Positions 16,559 through 24,449 of a stretch of 64,000 nt of DNA are shown piece by piece. The stretch spans positions 2,108,001 through 2,172,000 of the forward strand of contig NZ_CP039424.1 in assembly GCF_005877055.1 (NCBI RefSeq), in the 5' to 3' direction. Position numbers and translations under genes: made by a program. The stretch's first letter is position 1, and every line of letters begins with the position of its first letter. The notes below the pieces were generated by a model. The model was not told the origin of the DNA and did not search any database. It was given only the letters and a program-made list of their open reading frames with translations. The DNA comes from Citricoccus sp. SGAir0253 (GTDB lineage: Bacteria > Actinomycetota > Actinomycetes > Actinomycetales > Micrococcaceae).

Positions 16559-19194
16559 GGATCGTCCTCTTCGACGGAATCCAGGAGGCGCACGTCGGCT
16601 CGTCCCTGGAGCGGGCCCTCGTCGCCGCCGGCCACGAGGTCTACAACACCGGCCGCTTCGGCAAGGGCTTCCTGTTCCGGGACACCGACGACTTCCTGGC
16701 GACCGTCCGACCGCACCTGGACCGCATCGCCGCCTTCCGGCCCGACTGGGTGCTGGTCTTCCGTCCCGGCTCGGCGCCGCTGCCGGTCCTGCGCGAGCTG
16801 CGCGGCACCGGGGCCGCGCTCGCCGTCTGGTTCTCCGACGACCCGGTGCCGTTCGAGCTGTCCTACGGTCCCGCCGTCGACCTGTACGACCTGGTGCTGC
16901 ACTGCGGCAACGAGCGGGTCCTGCGCTTCTACGAGGAGCGCTTCGGCCGGCCGACCGGCGTGAACTTCCCGTTCTGGACCGACCACGAGGCCTTCCCCGC
17001 CGTGTACGGCCGGCAGGAGCCGGACACGACGGCGCTGTTCCTGGGCAACGTGGCCGGCCCGGTCCGGCGGGGCCGGTACGACCTGCTGGCCGGGATGCGG
17101 CACCCCGTGCGGATCTTCGGCCAGGCGGGCGAGGACCCGGCGGGGCTCGGCGGCGGCTTCCTGGACACGGACGCCGAGGTCGTCCGGGCCGGCAGCCGGG
17201 CCCGGGTGGCCCTGAACATCCCCCAGTTCTTCCGGGACCACCGCGGGCTGCGGACCTGGTTCCCGGGACTCGAGGGGCTCGGCTTCTTCGACCTGCCCAG
17301 CCGGGTCGTCCAGTACGCCGCCATGGGCCTGCCGACGATCAGCGTCGTCCCGGGCGAGTCCCGCGTCCCGGCCTTCCCCGAGCTCGTGGTGTGCGAGTCG
17401 GTCGGGGCCGCGGACGAGTGGATCGCCGAGGCCCTGCGGGACGGACGCCTGCCGGGGCTCGGCGAGCGCGTGCTGGACCGGTTCGACCGGTCCTTCTCTG
17501 CCGCCGCCCGGGTGCTCGCACTCGAGTCCCTCATGACCGACGACGGCTGGCGGTCCCTGGACGCGGCCGAGCGTGCCGTGTGGTTCCTGGGCTTCGACGG
17601 GACCGCTGCGCCCGGGGGCGGCGTGCCCGGCGGGGGCGCCGGGACCGGGCGCGACCGGGCCGGAGCCGGACCGGTGTCCGTCACCGGCGGCACCACCACC
17701 CCCACCGAGCCCGCCGACCGGGCTGACCGGGCCGCTGACCCGGCCGTCGACCCGGCCGACCTCGCCGGCGTCGTGGTGCTCCACGGCCGGGTCCCCGCCC
17801 GCTTCAGCCCCCTGGACGCGGTGCTGCGCGACCTGTGCGACGCCGGGGTCCCGCCCGTGGTCCTGGGTCCCGAGGAGCTCCCCGGGATCGTGGCCCCCGC
17901 CCCCGCCGGGTCGCCGTTCGCCACGGTCCTGGACACCGCCGCCCTGCTCGAGCGGCTCGGCACGGCCACGCCGCGCATCGTGCTGCTCTCCGAGGGCGTC
18001 GGCCTGGCACCGGAGGGCGCCGCCGCGCTGCGCGAGGCCGGCATCGCGAGCGTGTACCTGCTCCACGGCGAGCCCCTCGTCCGGGACGGGACGGCCGTCT
18101 TCGACCTCGTGGTGGGGGTGGGGCCCACCTCCGTCGAGCGCGGCTCGCTGCTGCGCGCGGCGGACAACGCCGTGCACAGCCCGGGGCTGGTGGACACCGC
18201 CTTCCTGACGGCCGTCCGCGAGCGCACCGCCCGGACCGGCCGGCCCGGGGCCACAGCGGTGCGCACGGGCGAGAACGCCCTGGCCGACTGGGTGCTGGGC
18301 TCCTTCCCCGGCCCGCGCCGCGACGTCTCCCCCGAGGACCTGGCCGCGGCGGACCCGGACGGGCTGGCAGACCTCCTGGCCCGCCCCGTGGTCTACCTGC
18401 AGCCCTCCGTGAACGGGCGCCGCCGCGCTCACCTGCCGGTCACCGCGTACGCGGTGTGCGCGAGCCCGGCCGTCGTCACGACGCGTCACCCGCCGGGCAG
18501 CCAGCAGGATCCCTTCGGCGACTGGCTGGTGCGGGCCGAGTCGCCGGCGGAGGCCGCCCGGAAGCTCGGCTGGCTCGGCGCGGCCGCCGGACCCGCCGGG
18601 ACGGCCGCCGTGCTGGCCGCCCGCCACGAGGCCCTGGGGGCCCGTCCCCAGCTGGCCGCGTGGTTCCGCCGGGCCGTCGACGCGGCGCGGGGCGTCCGGG
18701 GGCGGCCGGGGGCCGACGGGGTCCGGCTCGCGGACGGCACGGACCACGCCGTCCGGCTGGACCACCGCTACGCGCTGGACACCCGCCACGTGGCCACCGG
18801 TCACGACCGGAGCCTGCGGATCCGCCTGGCCTTCGCCCACCCCGGCCTCGTCGCCGGCCTGGGGATCGGGCAAGCCGGCGTGACGGTGGCCGAGACCCGC
18901 TTCCCAGCCGGCACGGCGGACGCCGTGGACGTCACGGTGGCCGGGGTGGTGGACCCGGAGCGCGGTCCGCTGTGCGTCGAGGTCCTCGGCGATCCCCTCC
19001 ACCGCTCGCCCGGTCCCGCCCGGGTGCGCGTGGCCACCCGCATCGAGGACGGCCCCGGTGTCGCCGGTGGTCCCGGCAACGCGGTGGGGGGACCGGCCGG
19101 GGAGACCGTGGACGACGGCGAGGGAGCCGGATCCCCGGGCTGGACCGCGTACCTGATGCCCCGGTCACGGGCCGCGGCGGAGCACGGCCGATGA
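16555..19194 (+). CDS. Large CgeB-like glycosyltransferase, multidomain
   Basis: 879 residues. Residues 1-345 resemble the CgeB/spore-maturation family of GT-B transferases: IVLFDGIQEAHVGSSLERAL at the start, AAFRPDWVLVFRPGSAPLPV, AVWFSDDPVPFELSY, GVNFPFWTDHEAF and ARVALNIPQFFRDHRGL, then LPSRVVQYAAMGLPTISV in the donor-side half. Residues 350-400 are a low-complexity Gly/Ala/Asp linker (ADRADRAADPAVDPADLAG). Residues 400-700 look like a second Rossmann-type pair (IVLLSEGVGLAPEGAAALRE). Residues about 705-830 are rich in beta strands and could be a carbohydrate-binding sandwich. Both ends overlap neighbours by ATGA, giving a tight three-gene operon with the membrane protein and the pyruvyl transferase fusion. 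Transferase activity is likely; the sugar is unknown. Confidence 0.72.
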   Translation: MRIVLFDGIQEAHVGSSLERALVAAGHEVYNTGRFGKGFLFRDTDDFLATVRPHLDRIAAFRPDWVLVFRPGSAPLPVLRELRGTGAALAVWFSDDPVPFELSYGPAVDLYDLVLHCGNERVLRFYEERFGRPTGVNFPFWTDHEAFPAVYGRQEPDTTALFLGNVAGPVRRGRYDLLAGMRHPVRIFGQAGEDPAGLGGGFLDTDAEVVRAGSRARVALNIPQFFRDHRGLRTWFPGLEGLGFFDLPSRVVQYAAMGLPTISVVPGESRVPAFPELVVCESVGAADEWIAEALRDGRLPGLGERVLDRFDRSFSAAARVLALESLMTDDGWRSLDAAERAVWFLGFDGTAAPGGGVPGGGAGTGRDRAGAGPVSVTGGTTTPTEPADRADRAADPAVDPADLAGVVVLHGRVPARFSPLDAVLRDLCDAGVPPVVLGPEELPGIVAPAPAGSPFATVLDTAALLERLGTATPRIVLLSEGVGLAPEGAAALREAGIASVYLLHGEPLVRDGTAVFDLVVGVGPTSVERGSLLRAADNAVHSPGLVDTAFLTAVRERTARTGRPGATAVRTGENALADWVLGSFPGPRRDVSPEDLAAADPDGLADLLARPVVYLQPSVNGRRRAHLPVTAYAVCASPAVVTTRHPPGSQQDPFGDWLVRAESPAEAARKLGWLGAAAGPAGTAAVLAARHEALGARPQLAAWFRRAVDAARGVRGRPGADGVRLADGTDHAVRLDHRYALDTRHVATGHDRSLRIRLAFAHPGLVAGLGIGQAGVTVAETRFPAGTADAVDVTVAGVVDPERGPLCVEVLGDPLHRSPGPARVRVATRIEDGPGVAGGPGNAVGGPAGETVDDGEGAGSPGWTAYLMPRSRAAAEHGR

Positions 19195-21761
19195 GGCCGC
19201 CCTCGCTCGACGACCAGCGCGCTGCCCTGCGGTCCGCACCGTGCGAGGCGCCCGTGCGGTACCGGATCCTGCTGGTCCGCGGAGGCAGGCACCCCGGGGC
19301 CCCGCACGACCAGGCCGTCCTCGACGCGCTGCACTGCCTGGGACACACCGTGTTCGACCTCGACGTCGGCCGGCATCCCGCGGTCCTGGCCGGACCGGCG
19401 GCGGACGGCCCACCGGCGGGCGGCCCGGCGCCGGCCGCCGCCCGCCGGCGGTTCCACCACGAGCCGGTCACGGCCGTGGTGGACCGCTTCGCGCCCCACG
19501 TGGTGCTCCTCGCCGGCGACGGGCTCGTCCCGGACAAGGCCACGGCGCGCTTCCTGCGGGAGGCCGGTATCGCCACGGCCTGCCTGCACGACGGCCCGGG
19601 AGCGGCCGAGTCCGCCGACCTGGCCCTGCGCCCCGCCCCCGCCCTGGCCCGGGCGGACCTGCTGCAGGACCCCCTGCCCTCGCCCGGGGAGTTCGCCCGC
19701 GTCCTCGGCGCGGGCCCGTCCCCCGATCCGCTCCGGGACGAGGTCCTCGCCCACCGGTCCGCCTCCGCCCTGCCCGCGGACGTGGCCCGGCGGGCGTTCC
19801 GGCGCGTGGCGGAGGCGCACCTGTACGAGCACCGGGTGGAGGCGGTCCTCGCCGCCCTGCGTGGCCGCCGTCCCGACGCGCTGCCGGACCCCCGGGCCGG
19901 CGGGGCGCCCCGGCCGCGCACGGTCCTGTTCTCCGGCTACTACGGGGCGGGCAACCGCGGGGACGACCTGTTGCTGGAGTCGCTGCTGGCCCACCTCGAG
20001 GCCGCCCTGCCCGACGTCCACCCCGTCGTCGCCGCGGCGGACGCCGGCGAGGTGGAACGCACCCACGGCGTCCAGGCCTTCCGCCGGGCGGACCCCACCG
20101 CGGCGGAGGACCACGCCCGCCGGGCCACGGCGATGGTCCTGGGCCCCGGCGGCCACTGGCACGACTACTCCATCCGGCGGGCCGGCGGCGCCGCGGGGAT
20201 GGTGCGCGGCGCCCGCGTCTCACCGGCGCACATGGCCCAGCTCCCCCTGCTGGTCTCGGCCTACGGCGGCGCCGTCCACGTCTACGGCATGGGCGTCGGC
20301 CCGCTGGCCGACCCCGCCGCCCGGGCCGCGGTCCACCTCACCGGGCGGCTGGCGCGGTCCGTCTCGGTGCGCGACCCGGAGTCCCTGGACGTGCTCCAGC
20401 CGCTGCCCGCCTCGTGGCCCGCGGAGGTCGTCGTCGCCCCCGACGCCGTCTACGGACTGGCCCTGCCCGCTCCCCGGCGCCCGGCCCCGCGCCGGCCGCC
20501 CTACCTGGCCGTGAACCTGCGGCCTTGGCTGGACGACGCCGCCGGCCGCCGCCGCCTCGTGGACGCCCTCGTGGACGGCGCCCGTCGCCGCGGGCTGGCC
20601 ATCGTCGCCGTCCCCATGCAGGCCACCGATGTCCCGGTCCTCGAGGAGCTCGCGGCATGGGCACCGGAGGACGTCGACGTGGAGGTCCTGCCCCCGGGGC
20701 TGCCCCTGGACGAGTTCCTGGACGTCCTGCGCCACGCCGAGGCCCTCGTCTCCATGCGGCTGCACGCGAACCTGCTCATGCACCGGCTGCGCCGTCCGGC
20801 ACTGGGCCTGGCCTACGACCCCAAGGTCCGCTCGCACTTCGTCCAGCTGGGCCGGCCGGACGCCGTCTGCGCGCTCGCGGACCCGCCCGAGCAGGTGCTC
20901 GCGGCGCTCGAGCGCCGGCTGGACGAGACGGGGCTGCCGCCGGAGACCCTGGAGCGCCTCGACGCCCTCGAGCTCGAGGCCTCCCGCCAGCTCGACCGGC
21001 TCATCGGGGCGCTCGCGGCCGAGCCACGCCGGGACCCGGACCCTGGCTGGGTCCGCCACCTGCCGCCCGCCGCGGCCCCGCGCCCGGCGCCGGCGCCCGA
21101 TCCGTGGTGGCCGGCCGCCGAGTCGGTGGACCCGGGCCGGGCCGTGCTGACCTCCGGGAGCACCGTGGACGCCGCGCGCCGGGTGGAGGCCACGCGCCGC
21201 ACCTCGGCGGCCGGCGACGAGATCGCGCTCGCCTCGGGGGGCCCCCGCCGGGGGGACTACGTGGAGTGGACCCTCCCCGTGGACACCGCACCCGGGGAGG
21301 GGCTGCGGATGGAGCTGTCCCTCCGCGGGGAGTGCGTGGAGGGGAGCAGGCCTGCCGGTGAGCTGGTCTACACCCTCTCCGTCGGCGGCCGCGCCCTGTT
21401 CACCCACGACGTCACGGCGTGGAACGAGCGGCAGTCCGTCTGGGTGGCCCTGCGGGCGGCGTCGGCGACCACCTCCCTCGGCCTGCGCCTGGAGGCCCTG
21501 CGGGACTGCGGGGACGGGGGCCGGGGACCGGCTGCGACCCTGGCCGTCGAGCGGGTCCGCGTCGTGCCGTGGGAGGCGCGCGGGGAGCTGGCGTGGGGGT
21601 CCTCGAGCCCCTATGCCGTGCCCGCGGACGGGGCCGACGGCACGAGCGCGCCGGGGCCGGCCTCGCCCCGCCCGTCCGCGCCCGGAGGGGCCCCGGCCCG
21701 GACACCGACGCGCCGTGCCCTGCGGAGGATCCTCCGCTGGGCACGGCGCGTCGTGCGCTGA
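19191..21761 (+). CDS. CsaB-type polysaccharide pyruvyl transferase fusion protein
   Basis: 856 residues in three parts. Residues 20-150 are a Rossmann-like segment similar to the second half of the upstream CgeB-like protein (HVVLLAGDGLVPDKATARFL here versus IVLLSEGVGLAPEGAAALRE there). Residues 240-600 match the polysaccharide pyruvyl transferase family (PF04230, CsaB/WcaK): FSGYYGAGNRGDDLLLESLL near 247, AMVLGPGGHWHDYS, VYGMGVGPLADPAAR, VSVRDPESLDVLQ and LVSMRLHANLLMHRL with the conserved R-x-H. Residues 640-800 are beta-rich (GDYVEWTLPVDTAPGEGLRM) and may bind carbohydrate; a basic tail ends the protein. CsaB homologues transfer pyruvate from phosphoenolpyruvate to ManNAc of secondary wall polymers, or act in colanic acid synthesis. 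The ATG overlaps the upstream stop. CsaB alone is about 360 residues, so the extra domains are unusual. Confidence 0.8.
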   Translation: MRPPSLDDQRAALRSAPCEAPVRYRILLVRGGRHPGAPHDQAVLDALHCLGHTVFDLDVGRHPAVLAGPAADGPPAGGPAPAAARRRFHHEPVTAVVDRFAPHVVLLAGDGLVPDKATARFLREAGIATACLHDGPGAAESADLALRPAPALARADLLQDPLPSPGEFARVLGAGPSPDPLRDEVLAHRSASALPADVARRAFRRVAEAHLYEHRVEAVLAALRGRRPDALPDPRAGGAPRPRTVLFSGYYGAGNRGDDLLLESLLAHLEAALPDVHPVVAAADAGEVERTHGVQAFRRADPTAAEDHARRATAMVLGPGGHWHDYSIRRAGGAAGMVRGARVSPAHMAQLPLLVSAYGGAVHVYGMGVGPLADPAARAAVHLTGRLARSVSVRDPESLDVLQPLPASWPAEVVVAPDAVYGLALPAPRRPAPRRPPYLAVNLRPWLDDAAGRRRLVDALVDGARRRGLAIVAVPMQATDVPVLEELAAWAPEDVDVEVLPPGLPLDEFLDVLRHAEALVSMRLHANLLMHRLRRPALGLAYDPKVRSHFVQLGRPDAVCALADPPEQVLAALERRLDETGLPPETLERLDALELEASRQLDRLIGALAAEPRRDPDPGWVRHLPPAAAPRPAPAPDPWWPAAESVDPGRAVLTSGSTVDAARRVEATRRTSAAGDEIALASGGPRRGDYVEWTLPVDTAPGEGLRMELSLRGECVEGSRPAGELVYTLSVGGRALFTHDVTAWNERQSVWVALRAASATTSLGLRLEALRDCGDGGRGPAATLAVERVRVVPWEARGELAWGSSSPYAVPADGADGTSAPGPASPRPSAPGGAPARTPTRRALRRILRWARRVVR

Positions 21762-21769
21762 CTAGCGCG

Positions 21770-23035
21770 TCAGGACACCAGGGCGGGCTCGGTGCGCCAC
21801 TGTCCGCGGGTGTCCACCACGGCCTTGCCGCGGGCGCGCTCGCCGAGGCCGGAGAACGCGGTGTGGTCCACCAGCAGCACGACGATGTCCGCGGCCTCCA
21901 CGGCCTCGGCCGGCGGGCACAGGCGCACGTTCTCCCGCCCGGCCAGCACCGCGGGCAGCTCGTCGACGTGCGGCTCGACCGCCAGGATGGTGCTGGCCGG
22001 GAACTCCTCGGCCAGCCGGGCGGTGATGCCCAGCGCCGGGGACTCGCGCAGGTCGTCGATGTTCGGCTTGAACGCCAGGCCCAGCGCCGCGATCACCGGT
22101 GCCCGGCCGGTGGCCTGCTGCACGTCGAACGCGCGCGCCTTGACCTGGTCGATGACCCAGCCGGGCTTGGAGTCGTTGATCTCCCGGGCGCTGCGGATCA
22201 GCCGCGACTGGGCCGGGGCCGCGTCCACGATGAACCACGGGTCCACCGCGATGCAGTGCCCGCCCACGCCCGGGCCCGGCTGCAGGATGTTCACCCGCGG
22301 GTGGTGGTTGGCCAGCTCGATGAGCTCCCACACGTCGATGTCCAGTTCCTGGCAGATCATCGACAGCTCGTTGGCGAAGGCGATGTTCACGTCCCGGAAG
22401 GAGTTCTCCACGAGCTTGGCCAGCTCGGCGGTGCGCGTGTCCGTCAGCAGGATCTGCCCCTGGCAGAACGTGGCGTACAGGGCGCGGGTGCGCTCGGCGG
22501 CCTCGGGCGTGGAGCCGCCCACGATCCGGTCATTGGTGACCAGCTCGGTCATCACCTTGCCCGGCAGCACCCGCTCGGGACAGTGCGCGAACTGCAGCGA
22601 CCGGGCCTCGGCCAGGTCCGGGCGCTCGGCGTAGACGACGTCCGCCAGGTGCTCGGTGGCCCCGGGCGGGGAGGTCGACTCCAGGATGATCAGTTCCCCG
22701 CCCCGCAGCTGCGGGGCCAGGCCCCGGCCGGCGGCCTCGATGTAGGACAGGTCCGCGCTCTTGTCCGCGTGGAACGGGGTCGGCACGGCCACGATGTACG
22801 CGTCCGCCGCCGGGGTCTCGGTGGAGGCCGACAGCAGCCCCTTGGACACCGCGCGGGCCACGAAGCCGTGCAGGTCCGGCTCCACGAACGGCACCTCGCC
22901 CGCGTTGACCGCGTCGACCGTACGCTGGCTCACGTCCACGCCGTGGACGCGGATCCCGTTCTCGGCCAGGATCGCGGCTGTCGGCAGTCCGATGTAGCCC
23001 AGCCCGATCACGGCAACGCTGGAAATGTCCGTCAT
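21770..23035 (-). CDS. wecC: UDP-N-acetyl-D-mannosamine dehydrogenase
   Basis: 421-residue NAD-dependent sugar-nucleotide dehydrogenase making UDP-ManNAcA from UDP-ManNAc in two oxidations. The N-terminal Rossmann motif is GLGYIGLPTAA and the catalytic cysteine lies in GPGVGGHCIAVDPWF, a form typical of WecC rather than UDP-glucose dehydrogenase (whose gene at 46244 has GGGCLPKD). The conserved ENSFRDVNIAFANELS block is also present. The start ATG 23035 has AAGGA eight bases upstream; in-frame codons further up have no ribosome site. It completes the path begun by wecB. It follows the glycosyltransferase and LCP genes on the same strand but has its own candidate -10 (23147-23152). Strict preference for ManNAc over other HexNAc substrates is inferred from the cluster. 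Confidence 0.9.
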   Translation of the reverse strand: MTDISSVAVIGLGYIGLPTAAILAENGIRVHGVDVSQRTVDAVNAGEVPFVEPDLHGFVARAVSKGLLSASTETPAADAYIVAVPTPFHADKSADLSYIEAAGRGLAPQLRGGELIILESTSPPGATEHLADVVYAERPDLAEARSLQFAHCPERVLPGKVMTELVTNDRIVGGSTPEAAERTRALYATFCQGQILLTDTRTAELAKLVENSFRDVNIAFANELSMICQELDIDVWELIELANHHPRVNILQPGPGVGGHCIAVDPWFIVDAAPAQSRLIRSAREINDSKPGWVIDQVKARAFDVQQATGRAPVIAALGLAFKPNIDDLRESPALGITARLAEEFPASTILAVEPHVDELPAVLAGRENVRLCPPAEAVEAADIVVLLVDHTAFSGLGERARGKAVVDTRGQWRTEPALVS

Positions 23036-23146
23036 ACAGTGAATCCTTCGTTCGTCGGTCCCTGCCACGGACCGGTGGGGCCGGGGCATCGAGGATGGCC
23101 GAGCGCGGCACCGTGGCCCGGCCACGGGGCCGGTGGGTCAGTGGCG

Positions 23147-23152
23147 ATTATA
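23147..23152 (-). promoter_or_regulatory. TATAAT -10 for wecC, overlapping the upstream stop codon
   Basis: A perfect TATAAT reads on the minus strand at 23152-23147. It contains the TAA stop of the upstream glycosyltransferase gene. A -35 is poorly conserved (TCGGGC at 18-base spacing). It would give wecC a leader of about 105 bases with the AAGGA site at its end. A consensus -10 is rare in such GC-rich DNA, which argues for function. Confidence 0.5.
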
Positions 23153-24446
23153 GGCCCGGGGCCTCGGTGTGCCCGACACCGCCGCCCGCGCCCGCCCCGC
23201 GCGGGGCAGCCTCCCGCGCCACCGCGGTGGCCAGGTCCACGAAGCGCCAGCCCAGCACGGGCAGGTCCGCGTGGTCGGCGATCCAGTGCCGGCCCGAGCC
23301 GTCCGTCCGCGTCGCCGCGGGGTCTGCGGCGAGGCGCCGCCACAGGGCGGCGACGGCCCCGGGCTCGGCCTCGGCGAGGTCGGCGGCGCCGGACGCCGCC
23401 AGCACCCCCGCGGCCTCGCCCGTGACCAGTCCCGTCACGTGCCGGCCCACCGCGAGCAGCTCGTAGGTCTTCGAGGGGATCGTCCAGGCGAAGCTCGGCC
23501 AGTCCGGGCGCAGCGCGACCACGCAGGTGTCCGCCCACTCGTACTGCTCCCGCAGCGCCCGGCCGTGGACGGGCCCCAGCATGGTGACCGGCCGGCCCAG
23601 GGCGTCGTTGAGCTCCTCGAGCTCCCGGCGCCGGGTGCCGGAGCCGACCAGCCGGACCTCGATCCGCTCGGGCCCGGAGCGCAGCAGCGCCGCGGCGCGG
23701 ATGACGGTCTCCAGCCCCTGGCTCTCACCGTGGTTGCCGAGGTAGAGCACGTGGAGCTCCCCGGCGGGCCGCTCGCGCTGGGGCAGCGCCTCGATGTCCG
23801 CGAGCTCCACGCCGTTGCCCACCACGGCCACCGGTCCCACGCCGCGCTCGGCCAGGCGGTCGCCGAAGCCCTGCGTCACCGTCACCACCAGGTCGGCGGC
23901 GCGCTGGGTGCCCGTCACGAGCGCCTCCATGAGGCGGCTGAGGGACCCGGGCGCGGCGCCGGACTCCCGGGCGAGGTCCGGCCAGGCGTCGCGCATCTCC
24001 ACCACGAGTGGCCGGCGGCGCAGCCGGGACACCGCCCAGCCGGCCACCACGGTGGGCAGGGCGGGGACGGTGACCACGACGATGTCCGGCGCCTTGGCGC
24101 GCAGCGCGACCGGGATCGCCGCCAGGGCGTGGACGACGTGCCCGAGGAACCGGCCGTCGCGCGTGGCGTCCAGCCGCCGGATGCGGGGCGTGCGCCAGAT
24201 GCGCTCCCCCACCGGTCCCACGGCCGCGCGGCCGGGCCGCGAGGACCGCACCGGCTCGCCGGCACCGCCGGCGGGCGCGCGGCCGGCAGCCCGCGCGGTG
24301 GCGGGGACGGCACCGGCGTCCGGCTCGGGGACGACGACGTCGACCTCCCAGCCCGCCTCGCGGAACGACCGGACGAACGCCTGCCAGCGGCGCTGGGGCG
24401 GCGTGCGCTCGGGGAGGTAGGAGTGCGTGAGGAGCAGCAGGCGCAC
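23148..24446 (-). CDS. GT4-family glycosyltransferase (WbuB/WcaI-like)
   Basis: 432 residues, single GT-B fold. The start LLLLTHSYLPERTPPQRRW and the downstream PLVVEMRDAWPDLARESG block are typical of the WbuB/WcaI-like group of GT4 enzymes, often acting on amino sugars. The donor half has HVLYLGNHGESQGLETVIRA and FAWTIPSKTYELLAVGRHV, the latter holding the PSK-x-E region used to bind the nucleotide. A Gly/Pro/Ala-rich insertion occupies residues 47-80. The start is GTG 24446, three bases after the LCP stop; no separate ribosome site, so coupling is likely. Its stop codon TAA is embedded in the next gene's TATAAT. Sugar specificity is not determined, but an amino sugar such as ManNAcA would fit the neighbourhood. 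Confidence 0.87.
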   Translation of the reverse strand: MRLLLLTHSYLPERTPPQRRWQAFVRSFREAGWEVDVVVPEPDAGAVPATARAAGRAPAGGAGEPVRSSRPGRAAVGPVGERIWRTPRIRRLDATRDGRFLGHVVHALAAIPVALRAKAPDIVVVTVPALPTVVAGWAVSRLRRRPLVVEMRDAWPDLARESGAAPGSLSRLMEALVTGTQRAADLVVTVTQGFGDRLAERGVGPVAVVGNGVELADIEALPQRERPAGELHVLYLGNHGESQGLETVIRAAALLRSGPERIEVRLVGSGTRRRELEELNDALGRPVTMLGPVHGRALREQYEWADTCVVALRPDWPSFAWTIPSKTYELLAVGRHVTGLVTGEAAGVLAASGAADLAEAEPGAVAALWRRLAADPAATRTDGSGRHWIADHADLPVLGWRFVDLATAVAREAAPRGAGAGGGVGHTEAPGL

Positions 24447-24449
24447 GGG

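Noticed and set aside
17690-17770. Short Asp/Ala/Arg repeats in the CgeB-like gene as a CRISPR-like or tandem DNA array
   Set aside because: The repeats are irregular at the DNA level, in frame, and form a protein linker. No spacer-repeat structure exists anywhere in the window.
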